Assembly (NCBI RefSeq): GCF_006442815.1
Contig: NZ_VFVL01000023.1
Coordinates: 1-64,000 of the forward strand
Length of the DNA: 64,000 nucleotides
Source: Mesorhizobium sp. B2-4-3
GTDB lineage: Bacteria > Pseudomonadota > Alphaproteobacteria > Rhizobiales > Rhizobiaceae
Reading direction: 5' to 3'
A program made the translations under genes and the position numbers. The notes under the pieces were generated by a model. The model ran no database searches. It was not told where the DNA came from and saw only the letters and a list, made by a program, of their open reading frames with translations. Positions 63,245 through 64,000 of the stretch are shown in pieces. Numbering within the stretch: the first letter of the stretch is position 1; every line of letters begins with the position of its first letter.

Positions 63245-64000
63245 ATGCCGAAATGCGGCCCATCCGACACGCGGAAAACCACGAAGCGCCCTGATTTGAC
63301 TGCTCAAACTTCCCTCAAACTGAAAGTCCAGCCCACCGAGGTCAGCGCGGTGCTGCGCCGCATCCTGGCCGAAAACGGCAAGGAATATCGCTGGACCTAT
63401 GTCGTCGCCGTCGCCTGCCTGCTGATCGTTTCCGGCACCACCGCCTTCACGGCGTGGATCATGGCCCCGATGATCAACCAGATCTTCTACGAACGGCGCA
63501 GCGACATGATCGTCTGGATCTGCGCCGGTTTCATGGGCGCCTCCCTGCTGCGCGGCTTCGCCGGCTATGGCCAGGCAGTGGCGCTGGCGACGATCGGCAA
63601 CAATCTGGTCGCCCGCTACCAGAAGCGCAGCTTCGACCATCTGATGAAGCTCGGCGTCAACTTCTTCAACGAGACCCGTTCCGGCCGGCTGGCGGCACAG
63701 GTCAACGAGAATGTCGGCGGCATCCGAGACCTGCTGTCGCTGACGCTGACCTCCATCAGCCGCGACGCGGTCTCGCTCGTCGCCCTCCTCGGCGTGATGA
63801 TCTACCAGGATCCGGTGCTGTCGCTCAGCTCGCTGCTGATCGGGCCGCCGTTGATCTGGGCCGTCGTCTACATCACCCGCCGCCTGCGCAAGATCAACCG
63901 GGAATCCGTGCTGATCAACTCGCGGCTGAACGGATCGGTGCAGGAGGCCACCCAAGGCATCGCCATCGTCAAGGCCTTCACCCTGGAGGACGAGCTGGCG
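63245..64000 (+). CDS. ABC exporter (MsbA-type), 5' part
   Basis: Open from the ATG at 63245 to the window end (252 codons); a TTG at 63296 would start before TAQTSLKLKVQP and may be the real start. Transmembrane domain of a fused permease-ATPase: YVVAVACLLIVSGTTAFTAWIMAPMINQIF, MIVWICAGFMGASLLRGF, RSGRLAAQVNENVGGIRDLLSLTLTSISR and LLGVMIYQDPVLS. The ATP-binding half would lie beyond the window. Exports lipid or peptide; cannot be decided here. Confidence 0.85.
   Translation, partial: MPKCGPSDTRKTTKRPDLTAQTSLKLKVQPTEVSAVLRRILAENGKEYRWTYVVAVACLLIVSGTTAFTAWIMAPMINQIFYERRSDMIVWICAGFMGASLLRGFAGYGQAVALATIGNNLVARYQKRSFDHLMKLGVNFFNETRSGRLAAQVNENVGGIRDLLSLTLTSISRDAVSLVALLGVMIYQDPVLSLSSLLIGPPLIWAVVYITRRLRKINRESVLINSRLNGSVQEATQGIAIVKAFTLEDELA

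Overview
The window is a GC-rich chromosomal segment of an alphaproteobacterium of the order Rhizobiales, most like Mesorhizobium or a close relative. This is inferred from the gene set (MbfA with an Irr box, EcfG-type promoters, the rph-rdgB-hemW block diverging from hrcA, Ku/LigD, a TAXI-TRAP uptake system, PhoX) and from the many rhizobial-type intergenic palindromic repeats. I saw no rRNA, tRNA, CRISPR array, prophage or complete insertion sequence. Nearly all of the window is coding; almost every gap over 200 bp holds short dispersed repeats.

Layout. 1-3.7 kb: DUF559 protein, CDGSH iron-sulfur protein, two tandem cysteine-rich secreted paralogues, two small membrane proteins. 4.0-5.6 kb: an AT-richer two-gene island with a HipA-like kinase and a DUF3037 protein. 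5.7-7.5 kb: lepA. 7.9-10 kb: an exported DUF1223 dithiol protein, a tiny exported methionine-repeat protein and an exported single-cysteine MsrA, which together look like a periplasmic oxidant-scavenging module. 10.7-14.5 kb: a phospholipase D-like protein and a YadGH-type ABC exporter. 14.8-24.3 kb: DUF2156 acyltransferase-like protein, MarR-GNAT pair, PhoX phosphatase, SMR-like membrane protein, PAP2 phosphatase, a beta-propeller gene divergent from an XRE regulator, and a CHAD/CYTH pair. 24.3-28.1 kb: a CecR-like TetR, HlyD, ABC ATPase, permease operon. 28.3-32.8 kb: threonine dehydratase, small hypothetical, iron exporter MbfA, two ABM-fold proteins and an ArsR-type regulator.

33-37.4 kb: ligD-ku (non-homologous end joining) and a YciF-like ferritin-fold gene, each preceded by an EcfG (general stress sigma) promoter. 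37.7-43.6 kb: DCC oxidoreductase, DUF4166 protein, and a TAXI-TRAP module (DUF1850, fused permease, binding protein). 43.8-49.3 kb: YCII protein plus ECF42 sigma factor, cysK, LysE exporter, PQQ-type sugar dehydrogenase. 49.8-56.6 kb: small helical protein, hrcA, then rph, VOC protein, rdgB, hemW, and rsmI with yraN. 56.6-64 kb: uppP, GST, queG, SDR, mepA, glk and the 5' part of an ABC exporter running off the end.

The most interesting items are the methionine-rich peptide/MsrA/DUF1223 cluster with ECF-like promoters, the HipA-DUF3037 pair, a 140-bp inverted-repeat element found twice exactly against a stop codon, the EcfG-controlled NHEJ genes, and a mosaic repeat family with a GCAGAATTCTGC core.
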